Origin: an uncultured Chloroflexota bacterium
Lineage (GTDB): Bacteria > Chloroflexota > Dehalococcoidia > UBA3495
Reading direction: 5' to 3'
Length of the DNA: 7,293 nucleotides
Assembly (NCBI GenBank): GCA_913031095.1
Contig: CAJWGH010000050.1
Location: forward strand, 1 to 7,293
Shown: positions 6,755 to 7,293 of the stretch, piece after piece
Layout of the letters: each line of letters begins with the position of its first letter
Position numbering within the stretch: position 1 is the first letter of the stretch
Made by a program: the position numbers and the translations under genes
The notes under the pieces: generated by a model
Databases searched by the model: none
The model's input: the letters and a program-made list of their open reading frames with translations, nothing else
What the model was told of the DNA's origin: nothing

Positions 6755-6952
6755 CCTCGTTTACGGGCACTGGTAGTTGAAGACCGCTTTATCATTAGCA
6801 ATCCTGAAGAGTGCATGGAAGAGACCCACAGGTACAAAGATCTGGGTGTGGATAAACTGATACTCCGTTACCAATGGACAGGTATGGAGGGTGAGGTAAC
6901 TACCGAGTCGTTCCGCCTATCCGCTGAGAAGGTCATTCCGAAATCCGTTTAG
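6755..6952 (+). pseudogene. C-terminal remnant of a luciferase-like flavin monooxygenase
   Basis: After an in-frame TGA at 6752-6754, 65 codons run to TAG at 6950-6952. The translation contains LVVEDRFIISNPEECMEE, then YKDLGVDKLILRYQWTGMEG and ends AEKVIPKSV. This is the usual C-terminal end of LLM-class F420- or FMN-dependent oxidoreductases: the I-x-S/G-x-P-E-E-C segment, the GV-x-x-L-x-L-R-x-Q-W-x-GM strand-loop and the terminal VIP helix. About 280 N-terminal residues, including the barrel and flavin site, are absent; the upstream DNA is the selenoprotein gene. The first in-frame ATG (6815) lies within the conserved segment and has no Shine-Dalgarno. I therefore call it a truncated remnant, not a small gene. 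This family is highly expanded in SAR202 Chloroflexota, which suits the inferred host. Confidence 0.75.
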
Positions 6953-7043
6953 CTATTGCCTGGCCCGCCGATCCTGTTTTTCTTTGGAAAGATATCGAAG
7001 GCTTCCCCGACGTTAAAGCAATATTGATACGCAGCGTTGCGAC

Positions 7044-7293
7044 CTATTTGGCGTGGTATTTCGGGGTTCTCTTTTCCACGAAGGACCGGCTGGCCTCTTT
7101 GAAATCCTCACTCAGATGCAGTTTGAGAGGCAGCATCTGCATGTCGGCTTCGGCCCCGGTCTGAACCCACTGACGGCGTGTCAACTTGACCGCGGCCCTG
7201 GTGGCCAGTGGCGGCGATTTTAGAACCTTCTCAGCCAGTTCCTCAGCGGCTCTGACGTGCTCTCCGGTCGGTACCAGGCGGTTAATAAGGCCC
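7044..7293 (-). CDS. Enoyl-CoA hydratase/isomerase (crotonase) family protein, C-terminal part, cut by window edge
   Basis: On the - strand, 82 codons run from the window edge to TAG (+ strand CTA at 7044-7046). The translation begins GLINRLVPTGEHVRAAEELA, continues with KSPPLATRAAVKLTRR, and ends LHLSEDFKEASRSFVEKRTP plus KYHAK. These are the trimerisation-helix region and the terminal SEDFKEG-x-x-AFxEKRxPxF segment typical of crotonases. The oxyanion-hole and catalytic glutamates lie upstream of the visible part, so hydratase versus isomerase or another crotonase activity cannot be decided. It converges with the monooxygenase remnant, leaving a 91-bp gap (6953-7043) in which I see no convincing terminator. 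Confidence 0.85.
   Translation of the reverse strand, partial: GLINRLVPTGEHVRAAEELAEKVLKSPPLATRAAVKLTRRQWVQTGAEADMQMLPLKLHLSEDFKEASRSFVEKRTPKYHAK

Noticed and set aside
6325..6770. Two overlapping - strand open frames across the selenoprotein region
   Set aside because: Neither resembles a family, and the + strand frame has a Shine-Dalgarno, family similarity and a SECIS-like element.
7030..7041. Small hairpin CGCA-GCGT-TGCG as a terminator between the converging genes
   Set aside because: The stem is only four pairs and no T-run follows on either strand.

Overview
The window looks like a piece of a bacterial chromosome with mid-50s G+C by eye. The protein style (the ArgG and ArgD sequences, a class I aminotransferase with a GTESAFEVL-type N-terminus, an acyl-CoA dehydrogenase, a luciferase-like monooxygenase remnant and a crotonase) suggests Chloroflexota of the SAR202/Dehalococcoidia type. 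That placement rests on resemblance only, because there is no rRNA or other marker gene here.

Layout. Everything up to about 6.95 kb reads on the + strand. First come the 3' part of argD (acetylornithine aminotransferase, cut by the left edge) and argG (argininosuccinate synthase), 23 bp apart. A class I/II PLP aminotransferase and a small single-domain cupin follow. After a 204-bp gap comes an acyl-CoA dehydrogenase, then a HIT/HINT nucleotide hydrolase and a YqeK-type HD phosphohydrolase, each 25-30 bp behind the gene before. At the right edge a crotonase (enoyl-CoA hydratase/isomerase) fragment enters on the - strand.

The most interesting part is 6336-6952, which at first looks non-coding. 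With a good Shine-Dalgarno sequence, an ATG at 6424 opens a frame that meets an in-frame TGA at codon 30 and then stays open to a second TGA at 6742. Read through, the product is a 106-residue HesB/IscA-like protein. The TGA falls at the first conserved cysteine of the Fe-S scaffold motif. It is followed by a perfect 6-bp hairpin with a GGUC loop, the same apical loop I recall from the E. coli fdhF SECIS. I interpret this as an unannotated selenoprotein gene with its bacterial SECIS element. Directly behind it lies the C-terminal remnant of a luciferase-like flavin monooxygenase with no N-terminal part.

How the genes fit together. argD and argG serve arginine synthesis, and the next aminotransferase probably handles amino-acid nitrogen. 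HIT and YqeK are both nucleotide-phosphate hydrolases and may share a role in dinucleoside polyphosphate or nucleoside phosphoramidate turnover. The acyl-CoA dehydrogenase and crotonase belong to acyl-CoA catabolism but lie apart and on opposite strands. The selenoprotein would require SelA/SelB/SelC/SelD elsewhere in the genome.
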